Positions 34,091 through 44,676 of a DNA stretch of 64,000 nucleotides are shown one piece after another. The notes under the pieces were generated by a model that searched no databases, was not told where the DNA came from, and was given only the letters and a program-made list of their open reading frames with translations. Every line of letters starts with the position of its first letter. The stretch's first letter is position 1. The position numbers and the translations under genes were made by a program. The stretch comes from Dugong dugon (lineage: Eukaryota > Chordata > Mammalia > Sirenia > Dugongidae), in NCBI GenBank assembly GCA_030035585.1, contig CM057467.1:68498941-68562940 (forward strand), read 5' to 3'.

Positions 34091-35104
34091 CCTATATTAT
34101 CTTCTCACTGCATTTCAACAGAAATTTCTGTAAAAAACCTATTTGTGCACCATTAAGTCGTACCAGTGGGAAACCTGTTTTGCTGGTCTCCTGGGTGATA
34201 AAACGCTTTCCTTAAGGAAAGCTTTACCTTTCTTACTTTCCATAGTTTTTAGCTGTACTTTCTAAGCAGGAAGCCAAGGCAAGGAGACAGCTGAGAGCAT
34301 TTTAATTGAGTCAAGTGGGACATGCTTTTAATCAAGTCTTTAGTGTTACAGCTCCTGGAAAGTGTCTTGAGATCTCTTAATAATATTACCAAATCAGCAT
34401 TTCAGTTTGGTACTCCTGATGATTGTTTAGAGAGTCATCGGTAAACTAACTAGCTTCCCTGTGGAGAATTACTGAAGCCCCTGGAGAATGGCAATCTTAA
34501 ATTAGACTGAAAAAGTGTGAGATCACAATGGCAAGTAACATGACGGGGAGTTCCTGATCATGTGGTTCAGAAATCTGGACAGTCTTACAAATTTGTTCCA
34601 ATTTTCCTTTTGAGTATATAGTGAACACTTGTTGATTGCTTTCCATGAATCCATTTTCCCCTTTCTCTTTCCTAGCAGCACCCTAAATTCTGTTAAGACA
34701 TCTGTGCGGTTCTGGGGAAGCTGGTTCCATCTACGCTAGACTTTAGGTTTGATCGGTCAGCTCATTCCATCCCTTTGGACACCATGATTTCTTTGAATTG
34801 AGCATATGATCTAAGCAGGTACAATCTGAATGAATTCTACTTGGTGTGGTGTATGGATGATGTAGGGCCTTTATTTTGCCATGATTCGGTTAATATGAGA
34901 ACTGACAAGTGACTACCAATTCTGTACTCTAACCCTAGGCTTGTAAAGAGGCTCACACTGTTGTAGATAATGCAGTTAGGTTGAAGGGGGAAAGAGAGAG
35001 CCAATACCTTCCTGTCAGGGCTGCTGTGACAATTTTATGGGGTCTTGACTGTAAAACAGCTTGTGGAAAGTCTGTCATACAATATATACTTATGTTTTAA
35101 AGAC
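34091..35104. other. no recognisable feature
   Basis: Apparently unique non-coding sequence. No convincing exon was seen. Confidence 0.4.
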
Positions 35105-35540
35105 TTTTAAAATTACTAATGATAGAAACCAACTGAGAGAGGCTTAAGCAAAACATAGAAATATATTGGAATGATACTAAGGAAGCTCAGAAAATTGAAG
35201 GAAGTGTTCTAGGTAGCAGGCAACTCTGGTGACCCTGGCCATTAGAATCATATTTCAATGTCACTAGATTCTCTTTGTGTCTTATCACTGTTGTCTGTGG
35301 TTGGCTTTCTTTTCTCCTATAGACAGGATTTCTCTAGGTGATAGGAAAGAGGGTCACCAGCAGCCCCCAGTCATCACTGCTCTGTGACCCAAAAGACAAG
35401 GTCCCTACTCCTGGAACTCCAAATTGAAAAATCTTGGCAAAGGACACTTTCACAGCTTAGGTCGTACTTCCACCCCTGGACCAGTCACTAAGGCCCAGGC
35501 GGGGATTGAGGAACTGTGCTTGGTCAGCCTAGGCCACATG
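35105..35540 (-). mobile_element. ancient interspersed repeat, family not named
   Basis: The order 'agaggcttaagcaaaacata', 'aatatattggaatgatacta', 'ccaaaagacaaggtccctac' and 'ggaccagtcactaaggccca' is a pattern I associate with an old mammalian repeat. I cannot assign the family or strand with certainty. Confidence 0.35.
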
Positions 35541-35799
35541 TGCTGCACCTGACACTCCCATGCTAGATTTGGAGGAATATGTGTGGCAGCCCCACCCAAA
35601 ATCATGTTTGCATTGCATGAACATCAATTTCCCCAAGGGAAGGGGAAATGGTAAATTGAATAGTAAAAAAAAGTGTTCACAATTACTCAATATTGCCTTT
35701 CTTCGTAAACAAGTAAATTCTCCTTGTCATTCTAATGAGGGGGAGGAGGAAGAGTAAGGAGGTAGGTGTGGAGGAGTGGAGTGTGAATTTTACTGTGCA

Positions 35800-36115
35800 C
35801 TTACTTTGTAGTAAGTCATTTTTGTATGTGTTAGCTTATTATATCTCATTTAATCTTTACTACAATACTATGAGATAGATGGAGCTCTAGTGGCACAGTG
35901 GTTAAGAGCTATGGCTGCTGACCAAAAGGTCAGCAATTCGAACCCACCATCAGCTCCTCGGAAACCCTATAGGGCAGTTCTGCTCTGTCCTATAGGGTCG
36001 CTGTGAGATAGATGATATTTCCAGAAACAAGCACAGGCTAAGAAACTAGCCCAAGACCACAAAACATATAAGTGATAAAGTGGTATAGCCAGGGGCAGAT
36101 GCTGGGTTCACTTGT
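35800..36115 (-). mobile_element. MIR SINE split by an AfroSINE
   Basis: Reverse-strand MIR halves at 35800-35881 ('atatctcatttaatctttac') and 36004-36115 ('gaaactagcccaagaccaca') surround the AfroSINE at 35882. Confidence 0.75.
35882..36003 (+). mobile_element. AfroSINE, short form, 3'-truncated
   Basis: It starts 'gagctctagtggcacagtgg' and ends at 'tagggtcgctg', with no 'gactcgacggcaacgg' end. The perfect 11-nt duplication tgagatagatg (35871-35881 and 36004-36014) defines both edges. The missing 3' end was therefore absent at insertion or lies within the duplication. Confidence 0.95.
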
Positions 36116-36394
36116 CTCCAAAGCGTAGACTTTTCTGCGGTACCGAGCTGATCAGAATGAACTAAACTTGGCTTACCTGGTCAATGTGCCATTTCGCCTT
36201 TCTCCCTGCCATCTCTCCCCTGTCCTGAACCTGGATTAGAATTTAAAATGTAGGTTTTCCAAACCTGTAAAGTCATCCTTGTCTAAACTCATAGTAGACA
36301 AAGGATGTATTCCCGTCTTTTAAACAGAAGCACCTTTGTGTTGACGTAAAATTGGGTAACACACTTCTGAACATATCCTGTTACTTAAAGTGGT

Positions 36395-36600
36395 GAAAAG
36401 TTGTAGCAAGAGCTGGATGGCCTGTGTTTGAATCTCAACTTCACTATTACTAACTAGGCAATGTAATCTGTGTTTCAGTTTATTCATCTGTAAAGTGAGG
36501 CTAATGATAGAAACTAGCTCGTAAACGGGTTGTGAGGATTAAATGGGTTACTATGTGTAGTACCCAGCAAGTAATGCAGAAATGTTAGCCCTCTTTATTA
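36395..36600 (+). mobile_element. MIR SINE
   Basis: Plus-strand MIR: 'gtgtttgaatctcaacttca', 'tttattcatctgtaaagtga', 'gggttgtgaggattaaatgg'. Confidence 0.75.
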
Positions 36601-37371
36601 GAAGAATTATTGTTATTCATCTTTAATGGACTCTTCTCGTTGATGTCATGTCAGGCAGACTTTTTGCTTAAGAAGTCTTCATTTTACTACTTGAGTTTAC
36701 TGGGATATGTACACTTAGCTTGCTAAGGAACAAAACCCATCTTAATATAATCTAAGGCAGAAATGGACTACTTATGATCCAGGCAGCACAGTTCTGAGGG
36801 GATATCAGTCTCCCTTCCTGTCTGGTCCTATTCACACGCATGTGATTAGCATTTCACCCATATCTCTCCTTATTGTGCCTACATAGTGGTCTTTCAAACA
36901 CAAAAGTTTAAATAAACTTCCCTTTTGTCAGACTATGGGAACCTGAAGAGTAAGGAACACAAGAGTTACTGCCTGCAAGGTAGTGAAGGTGATTTGGGAG
37001 AAAGGTGATGTAAGGAGTGGGAGAATGTGAGTATATGTGGCAGGGCCCAGAAACCCATGGAGAGTGTGTCTATGTAGCTTTTGATTGAAATGGACTGCAA
37101 TTTCCTCAGCAAGGGGCTAGGATAACATTGTGGAGTTTCAGGATTGCAAGGCCCCCACAGAGAATCTAAAGAATAGGGTGCACGAAGCATAAATCAGAGT
37201 CAAAGAGGGGAATGGAGGGATATGTCAACCTCATTGACTATGTAAGCTTGAAAAGTTTGAGGGTGCCCCAGTTCTGGAGTCTTTTCTCTGCCTCTTTCTA
37301 GCTCAAATCACATTAGTACCTGATTCTAGAGTTGGATCTGAAACACATTTGTAATCAATAAATCGCAAGAT
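36601..37371. other. no recognisable feature
   Basis: Unassigned. The 74-codon minus frame at 37190-36966 has no recognisable domain. Confidence 0.4.
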
Positions 37372-37615
37372 AAAACAAGGCAGAGGGGTGGGGATGGGAA
37401 CAAATTCCAGAATGCAGTTGCTAAGCTGGATCTTGCAGTTATGAACAGCATCAAATCTATTCAAATATTGTTTAATTACACCATGATACGGAAATTTTCC
37501 ATGCCACACACTGGGACATTTGTAACAAAGGAAAGAATACAAACCGCAGTCTTTACAGTATTTAGGTATTTGAATTAAACCACCACAAACAAATTCTCAA
37601 TCCATTTTACAAGCT

Positions 37616-37763
37616 TAATTGCCCCATAGGGTTTCCAAGGCTGTAAATCTTTACGGAAGCAGACTGCCACATCTTTCTTCCATGGGACTCCTGCTGGTGG
37701 GTTTGAACCAGTGACCTTTCGGTTAGCAGCCGAATGCTTACCCACTGCACTACCATTGTGCTT
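37616..37763 (-). mobile_element. AfroSINE, cut at the inverted-repeat boundary
   Basis: A reverse-strand long-form copy from 'ttgccccatagggtttccaa' to the head near 'actgcactaccattgtg'. The last 60 or so bases of the element are replaced by arm 1 of the inverted duplication. Confidence 0.9.
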
Positions 37764-38161
37764 AACCACCTCTACATCAGTGGACATATAGGGAGCTATA
37801 CTTCCATTCATTGTGAAGCTATTTAGTAATTGCTGGTCTGTTTATATCTTCATGTCTTTGTAATTTTACCATATGTTAGCTATACTGTTCAGTGCTTTTT
37901 CTGTGTTTAGCATTTTTACAACAAAAACATCCCCATGTCTCTGTGTCTAAAAAGACACTTTATACCAGATTCAGAGCATTTGGGTTTTTCAAACTGAATT
38001 TGGATCAAAAAGCAAAGGTCAGACTACTACTTCAAAATCAAGATTAGTTTCAGTCTTTGATTTCAAAAAGCTTATAAGATGGATTGAGAATTTATTTGTG
38101 GTGGTTTAATTCAAGTACCTAAATATTGTAAAGTGTGCAGTTTTTATTCTTTCCTTTGTTA

Positions 38162-38310
38162 CAGATGTCCCTGTGAGTGAAATGAAATTTTCATATTATA
38201 GTGCAATTAAACAGTATTTGAATAGATTTGATGCTGTTCATAATTGGAAGATCCAACTTAGCAACTGCATTCTGGAATTTGTTCCCATCCCCACCCCTCT
38301 GCCTTGTTTT
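38162..38310 (+). CDS. exon-like open frame in arm 2 (weak)
   Basis: A good acceptor-like stretch, 'ttctttcctttgttacag', precedes an open frame reading DVPVSEMKFSYYSAIKQYLN and on to NCILEFVPIPTPLPCFLY before a stop at 38318-38320. Arm 1 on the minus strand keeps most of the second half (KQYLNRFDAVHN, LSNCILEFVPIPTPLP), but the part before it is in another frame. No donor fits well. It may be a remnant of a host exon that was duplicated, or chance conservation. I do not recognise the protein. Confidence 0.2.
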
Positions 38311-38418
38311 CTGTATTGAATTAAGACACTTCTAACATGTTCGTTCTTAGTTCCCTAATGTGTCTACCCACCCATTCCCCAATCTCAGAATTATTGAGTC
38401 TACCTTTGTACTTCTATA

Positions 38419-38630
38419 AACAAACAAACAAAAAAACCTGAACCCACTGTTGTCTATTTCAACTCAGCAATCCTATAGGACAGGGTAGCACTGCCCCATA
38501 GGCTTCCAAGGCTGTAAATCTTTACAAAAGCAGACTGCCACATCTTTTTCTCATGGAGCGGCTGGTGGGTTCAAACCATAGACCTTTCATTTAGCAGCAG
38601 AGTGCTTAACCACTGTACCCCAGGGCTCCT
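38419..38630 (-). mobile_element. AfroSINE, long form
   Basis: Reverse-strand copy, complete from an A-rich end ('aaaaaaacctgaacccactg') to 'accccagggctcc'. Flanks share tacttct (38409-38415, 38633-38639), a likely but short target-site duplication. Confidence 0.93.
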
Positions 38631-38684
38631 TTTACTTCTGCAGTCTTGTGTATATCCTTCCATTATTACTTACCACATTGTATT

Positions 38685-38960
38685 ATAGTTGCATACAAAT
38701 CTCACTTCAGCTCTCCAACAGAATATCAAAGGCTTGAGAATAGAGATATTCTTACTCATTTTTGTATTTTTAGTATTCAGCATAATGCCCAGCACATAAT
38801 AGGCATTCAGCAAATATTTGAATGAGTCATCATTTTATGCATTAAGAAATGGATGGTTAGTGAGGTATAACACTTGACTATCATATCTAATGAGTAGCAG
38901 AAATGGGACTAGAACCCAGGACTCCAGGTCCCCACCCACACCCCTGACTCTTCCCATTAT
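38685..38960. mobile_element. L2 3' end then MIR fragment
   Basis: Positions 38685-38828 are a plus-strand L2 3' end ('gcccagcacataataggcat', 'cagcaaatatttgaatgagt'). Positions 38840-38960 end like a reverse-strand MIR ('actagaacccaggactccag'). Confidence 0.6.
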
Positions 38961-39424
38961 ATAAGGTATTTGTTGGCATAGACAGTAAGGTTCTAGACAG
39001 ACAAAATTTTATGAGTTCAGAAATGGCACAACAAAAGCCAAACTTTTGATAAATATAAACGTGTTTGTGTTATTGATCCTGATGTTTAAATTTTTGTTTT
39101 TGTTTGAGAGTTTAATGACAAGGTCACAAGATTGGAAAGACACATATAGTAGTCAATCCCTGGAAAGATCTTCTTTGAAGAAGTGGTATTTTTGGATAAC
39201 AAAACTAAATTGGGGGCAACTTGACTTTCTGAGTCACTTATTGGAATGTGTGACTAAAGCTAGTCTGTTTATCTTGTGTTATAAATGGTGCTGGTTCAAT
39301 CAAACCCACTAATTTATCAAATCCTTGCCAAAAATGGGTCTCATGGAAGGTAAATTAGGATTGGAATGCTTCTACATGTACAAGTTTCAGGTTTTCAGGA
39401 TAGAATATTTTCACTTGAAAGTAA
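38961..39424. other. no recognisable feature
   Basis: Unassigned. The 88-codon frame at 39046-39312 has no recognisable domain. Confidence 0.4.
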
Positions 39425-39640
39425 TTCCTTCAACAAGCACACGTTGGTACAACTGTGTCAGGCACTGTACTAGGCTGGGGCAACAAAGAAGGATAAAAAG
39501 ATAATCTAACAACAAAGGAGCGAGGAAGGAGACAATATGATCAATAATAATAATAGCTACATTTATTGAGTACCTGTTATATTCCAGGCACTATGCTAAG
39601 CAATTTACTTGTATTATTTAAGTATTTATGTTTTGGAAAG
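39425..39640 (-). mobile_element. L2 and MIR fragments
   Basis: Positions 39425-39525 are reverse-strand L2 ('caggcactgtactaggctgg'). Positions 39555-39640 are a reverse-strand MIR 3' end ('ttgagtacctgttatattcc', 'aggcactatgctaagcaatt'). Confidence 0.55.
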
Positions 39641-39777
39641 TTCCTTGTCTCAGGCCCCTTTAGTATATTAAAGGATTTTTATCTCTACCTTTAGAACCTT
39701 TGATCTTTTCTTGTTTTATGACTTATGCTCCCTTATTTGTTTAGAGGCAGTTATTACAACCACCAGAAAGCTTTAGA

Positions 39778-39986
39778 AGGAGCCCTGATGGCGCAGTGGT
39801 TAAGTGCTTGGCTATTACTGAAAGGTCACTGATTCAAACCCACCAGCTGCTCCGCGGAAGAAAGATGTGGTAGGCTGATTCCATAAAGATTCACAGCCTT
39901 GGAAACCCTACGGGGCAGTTCTAATCTGTCCTGTGGGGTCTCTATGAGTCAGAATTAACTCGGGGCAATGGATTTGATTTGGTTTT
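39778..39986 (+). mobile_element. AfroSINE, long form, 12-nt target-site duplication
   Basis: A complete copy ('aggagccctgatggcgcagt' to 'ggcaatggatttgatttgg') with the central block. Flanks gaaagctttaga (39766-39777) and ggaagctttaga (39987-39998) differ at one position. The head is near tRNA-like, with an intact A box (tggcgcagtggt). Confidence 0.96.
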
Positions 39987-39998
39987 GGAAGCTTTAGA

Positions 39999-41100
39999 TC
40001 TGGCTCTTTACATTGTATATACTACTTTCTTCCTGGCTTCTAAAGTAGAAGGATTCTTGCTTGCTGGGTCTTCTTTCAAGACTCTACTCTATTCTCATAG
40101 TCCGAGTGGAGTGAAAATGTAAAAGTCAGGAAGGCACACTAATTCACTATATATAAAGAATTGCAAGACAAAAGGGAAAAAGGAGAGTACAAATTAAAAA
40201 CTAGGTTTTGAAGGTTAGGGAGAGGGGTAGGCTGGTGAGTGAGAGACTCTTGAGCAACTGTAGTGTATGAGAGAATTGTTGAGACCATAAAAAATGTGGA
40301 TTATAACTTTGATTCCTTTTAATTAATGCCCATTGAGAAGTACAAGTAAAGACTGGAATTACTCTTCTTTTATGTTTGATTGCTGGACTGTCTTTAAATG
40401 CCATTCTGCCCAGAACTGAGCTACTTAGATTGCTGGGATTTGTTCAGGTTACACATATCCTGTCTCTCCACTTTAGCTGGCTTTTTGTCACTTTCCTTGC
40501 TTGATAGCTTTTCTCTTTAGGCAAGTAGCTGATAAATGAGGAATTCTTAAGTTCTTTTTAAGAGTTTTTCCTGAAGAAAAAGGCTTTATTTAGAGGGTTT
40601 GAGTGGGGCTAAGGAATAACCCAAGCCTTAGCTACCCACTGATGAACCTTAAGGGGCTAGTCAAATTTGTTGGAAACACTGTTATATGTCTACCTTATCA
40701 TCAACTAAGACTTGGATATCTTTCTTACTTACTGCCTTTGTGGTGGCAGCTACAAGCCACATCTGTTCCAGGGGTGGTGGAGGCTCGTAATCTCTCAGCA
40801 CCTCTTGTGGGTACCCCTGGCCAGTCTAAAGCAGAGACAGGAGGGTAAGAACTGAAAGAAAGAGGGGCCAATGTGAAAGTAATTTGTAAATTTACAAAGA
40901 ATGGTGTTTTATACAATGCCTGGCACAAAGCTGACATTCAATAAAAGTGTTGAATCAAAAGAGGAGAAAAAAAGCAGATACATTTTACTGATACCAGAAA
41001 TCACTTTTCTTTTCTGCTCCTCCTGTCCTACCCCCACCAGAATAAATACCGTTCTGTTACAGCTTGAAACATTTGCCAAAGAGTTGATCCAAATCACCTA
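39999..41100. other. mostly unassigned
   Basis: No gene was found. A short L2-like end lies at 40905-40955 ('atgcctggcacaaagctgac'). Confidence 0.4.
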
Positions 41101-41117
41101 TAATTGGTGATTTTCAT

Positions 41118-41200
41118 ATATATATATATATACACACACATACATACATATATAGATATACATATATGTGTGTGTATATATGCACATATACATATATGTA

Positions 41201-41255
<55 letters not shown>

Positions 41256-41256
41256 G
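41118..41256. repeat. TA/CA/TG microsatellite, nearly self-complementary
   Basis: Compound dinucleotide repeat: (TA)n, (CA)n, TACATA words, (TG)n, (TA)n and a long (CA)n. The order makes the tract almost its own reverse complement, so open frames on both strands are artefacts. It can form cruciform and Z-like structures. Confidence 0.95.
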
Positions 41257-41289
41257 TATGTTGCCAAATGGTGGACAGCCATTTGATTA

Positions 41290-41512
41290 GTTAGGAATTG
41301 TGTTTTGTGCTAGTGGCTTAAACATTCAAGGGTTATTCTCTCATATAAAAGAAGTTCAGAGATTGGCATTCCAGGGTTGGTATCATGGATCCATGGAGTC
41401 ATCAGGGACTAGGCTCCTTCTGCCTTTCTGCTTTGCTGATGGTGACTTTTATCCTTATGAGAAAGCCCTCTTCTGCTGTCTGGAATGTAGATATAATAGT
41501 TGATGCTCCAAA
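41290..41512. mobile_element. ancient interspersed repeat, family not named
   Basis: The pattern 'agtggcttaaacattcaagg', 'gttattctctcatataaaag' and 'gggactaggctccttctgcc' is familiar from old mammalian repeats. I cannot name the family. Confidence 0.35.
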
Positions 41513-41919
41513 AATCATCTTAGACCATTAGGTCTAAGACTATAAAGTGAACTATTCCTGAACCTTCTCTATCTCTACTGTCTGTAGACTCCTTAACAAA
41601 AACAAAAGAAATTAATATTCTGGAAGATCCAAATAGTATTTCAAAGTAGTTTATTTTTTCCAGGAAGGAAAATAGGACATTTATTCTTTCTGGATATAAG
41701 TTCTCAGAAAAGAAGGAAACAATGAGTTAGACAGGTAAGAGAATCTTCTGTGCTAGTGGTAAAACATTGTCACCAATGTGGCTACATAAACTGTTCCCTC
41801 ACCTAGGTTCACAGGGTCTATTTCCTGCAGAAAAGTAACATTAGAGATTAAGAAAAGGATGAGAACTTTTGAATCACATGAGCTGTGGGGCTGAACAGCC
41901 TTGGTCAGGGTCTGTCATA
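41513..41919. other. no recognisable feature
   Basis: Unassigned non-coding sequence. Confidence 0.4.
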
Positions 41920-42060
41920 CTTTATATTATTTAATTTCAGCCCTTACAATAGTCCTATAAAATATATATTATCCCCATTTTATGTTTAAGAAAACTAAGA
42001 TTTTAGAGAGTTTATGTCATTTGCCCAAATCTCACCTGAGATTGGAATGCAAATCTACCT
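41920..42060 (-). mobile_element. MIR SINE
   Basis: Reverse-strand MIR core: 'attatccccattttatgttt' followed by 'aagaaaactaagattttaga'. Confidence 0.65.
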
Positions 42061-42151
42061 AGCTTCAAAAACTTTAGACTTTTTTCCCCCCAACATTTCT
42101 GAACCAGAACAGCTGTCAGACTATGTGTAGGAGTTTTGGGACCTTCAACTA

Positions 42152-42504
42152 ACTTTATTGATGTTATTGTTAGCTGCCATCAGGCTGGCCCCTGACTCAT
42201 GCTGACCACATGCACAACAGAAAGAAACACTTCCTGGTCCTGCACCATCCCCATGATCAGTTGCGAACCAACCATTGTGATTCACAGGGTTTCACTGGCT
42301 GATTTTCAGAAGTAGACCGCCAGGCCTTTGTTCCAAGTTCATCTTAGTCTGGAAACTCTGCTGAAATCTGTTCAGCATCATAGCTACATGCAAGCCTCCA
42401 CTGAGGGACAGTTGATAGCTGCACATGAGATGCATTGGCCGGGAATCAAATCCTGCTCGCCCACATGGAAGATGAGAATTATACCACTGAACCACCACTG
42501 CTCT
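42152..42504 (-). mobile_element. tRNA-Gly-headed SINE with RTE-like tail
   Basis: Read on the minus strand, the head (42501-42431) is close to tRNA-Gly(GCC): 'gcagtggtggttcagtggta', then 'gaattctcatcttccat'-like text (one base differs) and 'gattcccggccaatgca' with an intact B box. The body runs through 'gtttccagactaagatgaac' and ends with 'gtcagcatgagtcaggggcc' and 'gatggcagctaacaataac'. The end resembles the AfroSINE tail and, from memory, the 3' end of RTE-class LINEs of Afrotheria. It is clearly distinct from the AfroSINE head. It is too diverged to be a tRNA gene. Confidence 0.85.
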
Positions 42505-42567
42505 GACTTTGCTGGTAGTCATATGAGAAGTTGTCTCCCCTAAGAACTGGTATATGAAGCTCTTGGT

Positions 42568-42950
42568 TCATTCAGCAAACATGAGCAATGAGCATGAGCT
42601 CCATGCTATAAGCATGAGCTGTGGTAGCACTAAAGAATCAAAAAATAACCCCCACCTCATGGAGCCCCCAGGGTAGTGAGTAATCATAAATATAAATAAT
42701 GCTGGGCATAATGATGTTTGTAGTATATGTAATCTGAGCTTGTCCTAAGAGAAGGGATTGAATGAGGGAATGAGAAGAATCAGCCTTTCATATGTTAAGA
42801 GACGTGCCTGTCAGAGCTTAACATCTCTTTTAGCCACCTTAACTCATTTAATCTTCACAGTAACCACGGAGTTAGTAGTATCCTATGAGCAACCTACCTT
42901 AAGTTGCACAGCTGGTAACTGGTAGATAGAGTTCTCAAACTGGGGATCTC
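42568..42950 (-). mobile_element. L2 and MIR fragments
   Basis: Positions 42568-42790 are reverse-strand L2 ('ccacctcatggagcccccag'). Positions 42810-42950 are reverse-strand MIR ('ctcatttaatcttcacagta', 'gttgcacagctggtaactgg'). Confidence 0.6.
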
Positions 42951-43506
42951 CAAGTCCCTCCCTTTTTCATTGGGACATTAAGTACCATTGTTTCTAATGC
43001 TTTTAAAAATAATGCATACATGGTGGTAAATGTTCCATTTTATACAAAAGTATATTGTTGTGCGGGAATCAATTAATACATCTACCCAGATTCCCTTGGT
43101 TGTACTTGCCTCCCAGGCCCTAGACTGTTTGCTCAGTGACAGGTCCCAGCTGCTGCTGCTTTTGCCTCATTTCTTAAAGCTGCTGGCTGTCTCACCCTCC
43201 CGCTGGGTGAGGGCTCGGCTCTGATACGGCCTTTGTTCTGTCCACTATGGAGAGATCCACAGCAGCTCAGATGCCTAAGCCCCATCCTACCAGACCCAGG
43301 TAGACTCTGGCTCCACCCACCACTTCCAAATTCAAATGTAAGGTGTAGTCTTCCTAGTAACTGTCCAGAGGGCAGGGTAACACAGCCTGGTAGAGCAGAG
43401 CAGTTAACTCCTTGGGGAGAGACCTCTGCAGTGCAACTGGAGGCTGGAAAAGAGGAGCCATCAGATAAATTACTTCCTGTCTGCCTTTGTCAACCCTCTA
43501 CCCTGT
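42951..43506. other. no recognisable feature
   Basis: Locally GC-richer text near 43080-43480. The 155-codon frame at 43233-43700 is open mainly because it crosses the CCCACA repeat. No gene is recognised. Confidence 0.4.
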
Positions 43507-43610
43507 CCCCCAACCCACCCACCCACACCCACACCCACCCACACCCACACCCACCCACCCACACCCACACCCACCCACACCCACACCCCCCCCCCCCCAC
43601 ACACACACAC
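43507..43610. repeat. C-rich minisatellite with G-quadruplex potential
   Basis: A 36-nt unit made of CCCA and CCCACA words occurs twice in perfect tandem (43514-43585), followed by C13 and five CA units. The minus strand has many GGG runs with 1-3-nt loops, so it meets the usual G-quadruplex pattern. Confidence 0.95.
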
Positions 43611-43612
43611 TC

Positions 43613-44059
43613 CCTTCTGAGGTACAGTGGTTTTATACAGCCTCTCCTGAAACATTCTGAATGTTCCAGCAACTGGCTGTATTTGCATGTTAAGCTGTAG
43701 CTAGTTTGGTGATACACAACCTTGTGTTTGCTTTCCCTCCTACCCTGCCACTAACATTTTTCCCCTCTCTCTGCTCTGGAATTGCAACACCTGATAAAGC
43801 ATGTAAACTTTGCCCCAGGCTCTGTTTTCTAGGGAAGCATGAAAAATACCGTATCTTTCCAACCCAGATCCTTTCCCAGTTTACCCTTTCTCATACCTTG
43901 TTATTTTTCACTTAACAATATAATAATAATAATTTGAATGCTTATGCTCTAGTGCCTGTTGAAGTCCTTATAATTAATGTGCACTACTATTCTATGAGAG
44001 AAAATAAATGATGGAAAGTGTTCCCTATTAGCATATAGATCAATTGCGTTTGTTTTATT
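43613..44059. other. no recognisable feature
   Basis: Unassigned. An AAT trinucleotide run lies at 43918-43932. Confidence 0.4.
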
Positions 44060-44360
44060 TTTTAAAGGAATGGTTCTTGCTTTTGTTAAAATGGTACATG
44101 TTCATTATAAATAATTCAAGAAGTGCTGAAAAATTCAAAGAAGAAAGCAGAAAAATCACCCCAAGCCCCCTTATCTGGAATACCCATTAGGCAAAGAACA
44201 TTCCAGGCAGCTCTCATGAACCTCAACTGCTTTCAGTAACTGCATAGTATTGTGAGAGTATACCTTAAATTTGGACAGCCTTCAAATGATAAGCATTTAC
44301 ATTGTTTTATTATGAAAAAATACTGTAATGACTATCCTTATAAATGGCTTTGTATTTCTG
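44060..44360 (+). mobile_element. ancient L1-like fragment
   Basis: The order 'tggtacatgttcattataaa', 'tgaaaaattcaaagaagaaa', 'aactgcatagtattgtgag' and 'tactgtaatgactatcctta' matches the same old family as 6505-6732. Confidence 0.45.
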
Positions 44361-44664
44361 TAATTTGCTGGAATATAAGACACGTTTTTCCCCCAAAAAA
44401 GTTTTTATTCAGATATTACCTATGTCCAGTGCACCTGTTTCTGCAGATGGAAGGGTCTGGGTCAAAGCAAAGCAGACACTAACAGCAAGATCTGCCCAGG
44501 TGTGATTCCTCTAAAGGAGGAGAATAGAAACACAAAATAGGACAGAGATGCAAGTTTCACTTCCTAGAGTTTTAGTAACCAAAAGAATCCATAGGCCTCA
44601 CATAGCTGGTCAGTGGTACATCTTAGGTTACTCCATTACATTTTAGATTTAAATTTTGCTACAC
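44361..44664. other. no recognisable feature
   Basis: Unassigned non-coding sequence. Confidence 0.4.
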
Positions 44665-44676
44665 TAAGTCATGGTT

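Larger units (their letters stand above)
37372..38310. repeat. inverted duplication, ~245-nt arms, 452-nt spacer
   Basis: Arm 1 (37372-37615) and arm 2 (38068-38310) are reverse complements at about 90% identity by eye (about 23 mismatches and one 2-nt gap). Two blocks are identical: about 27 nt around 'gaatagatttgatgctgttc' and about 55 nt ending in 'ccccacccctctgccttg'. The spacer starts with an AfroSINE (37616-37763) whose 3' end is missing exactly at the arm boundary. No terminal duplication or transposase is visible. Long RNA across it could fold into a near-perfect stem. Confidence 0.9.

Noticed and set aside
37372-38310. DNA transposon with long terminal inverted repeats
   Set aside because: No target-site duplication, no typical terminal bases, and a SINE is cut at one arm's inner edge, which fits a rearrangement better.
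41094-41286. Paired ORFs on both strands rich in Ile/Tyr/His
   Set aside because: Translation of the TA/CA microsatellite.
42429-42504. tRNA-Gly gene on the minus strand
   Set aside because: The anticodon region is altered, the stem is not intact, and the sequence continues into a SINE body.
43233-43700. 155-codon ORF as a gene
   Set aside because: Most of it translates the CCCACA minisatellite into Pro/Thr/His repeats; no domain or start context.
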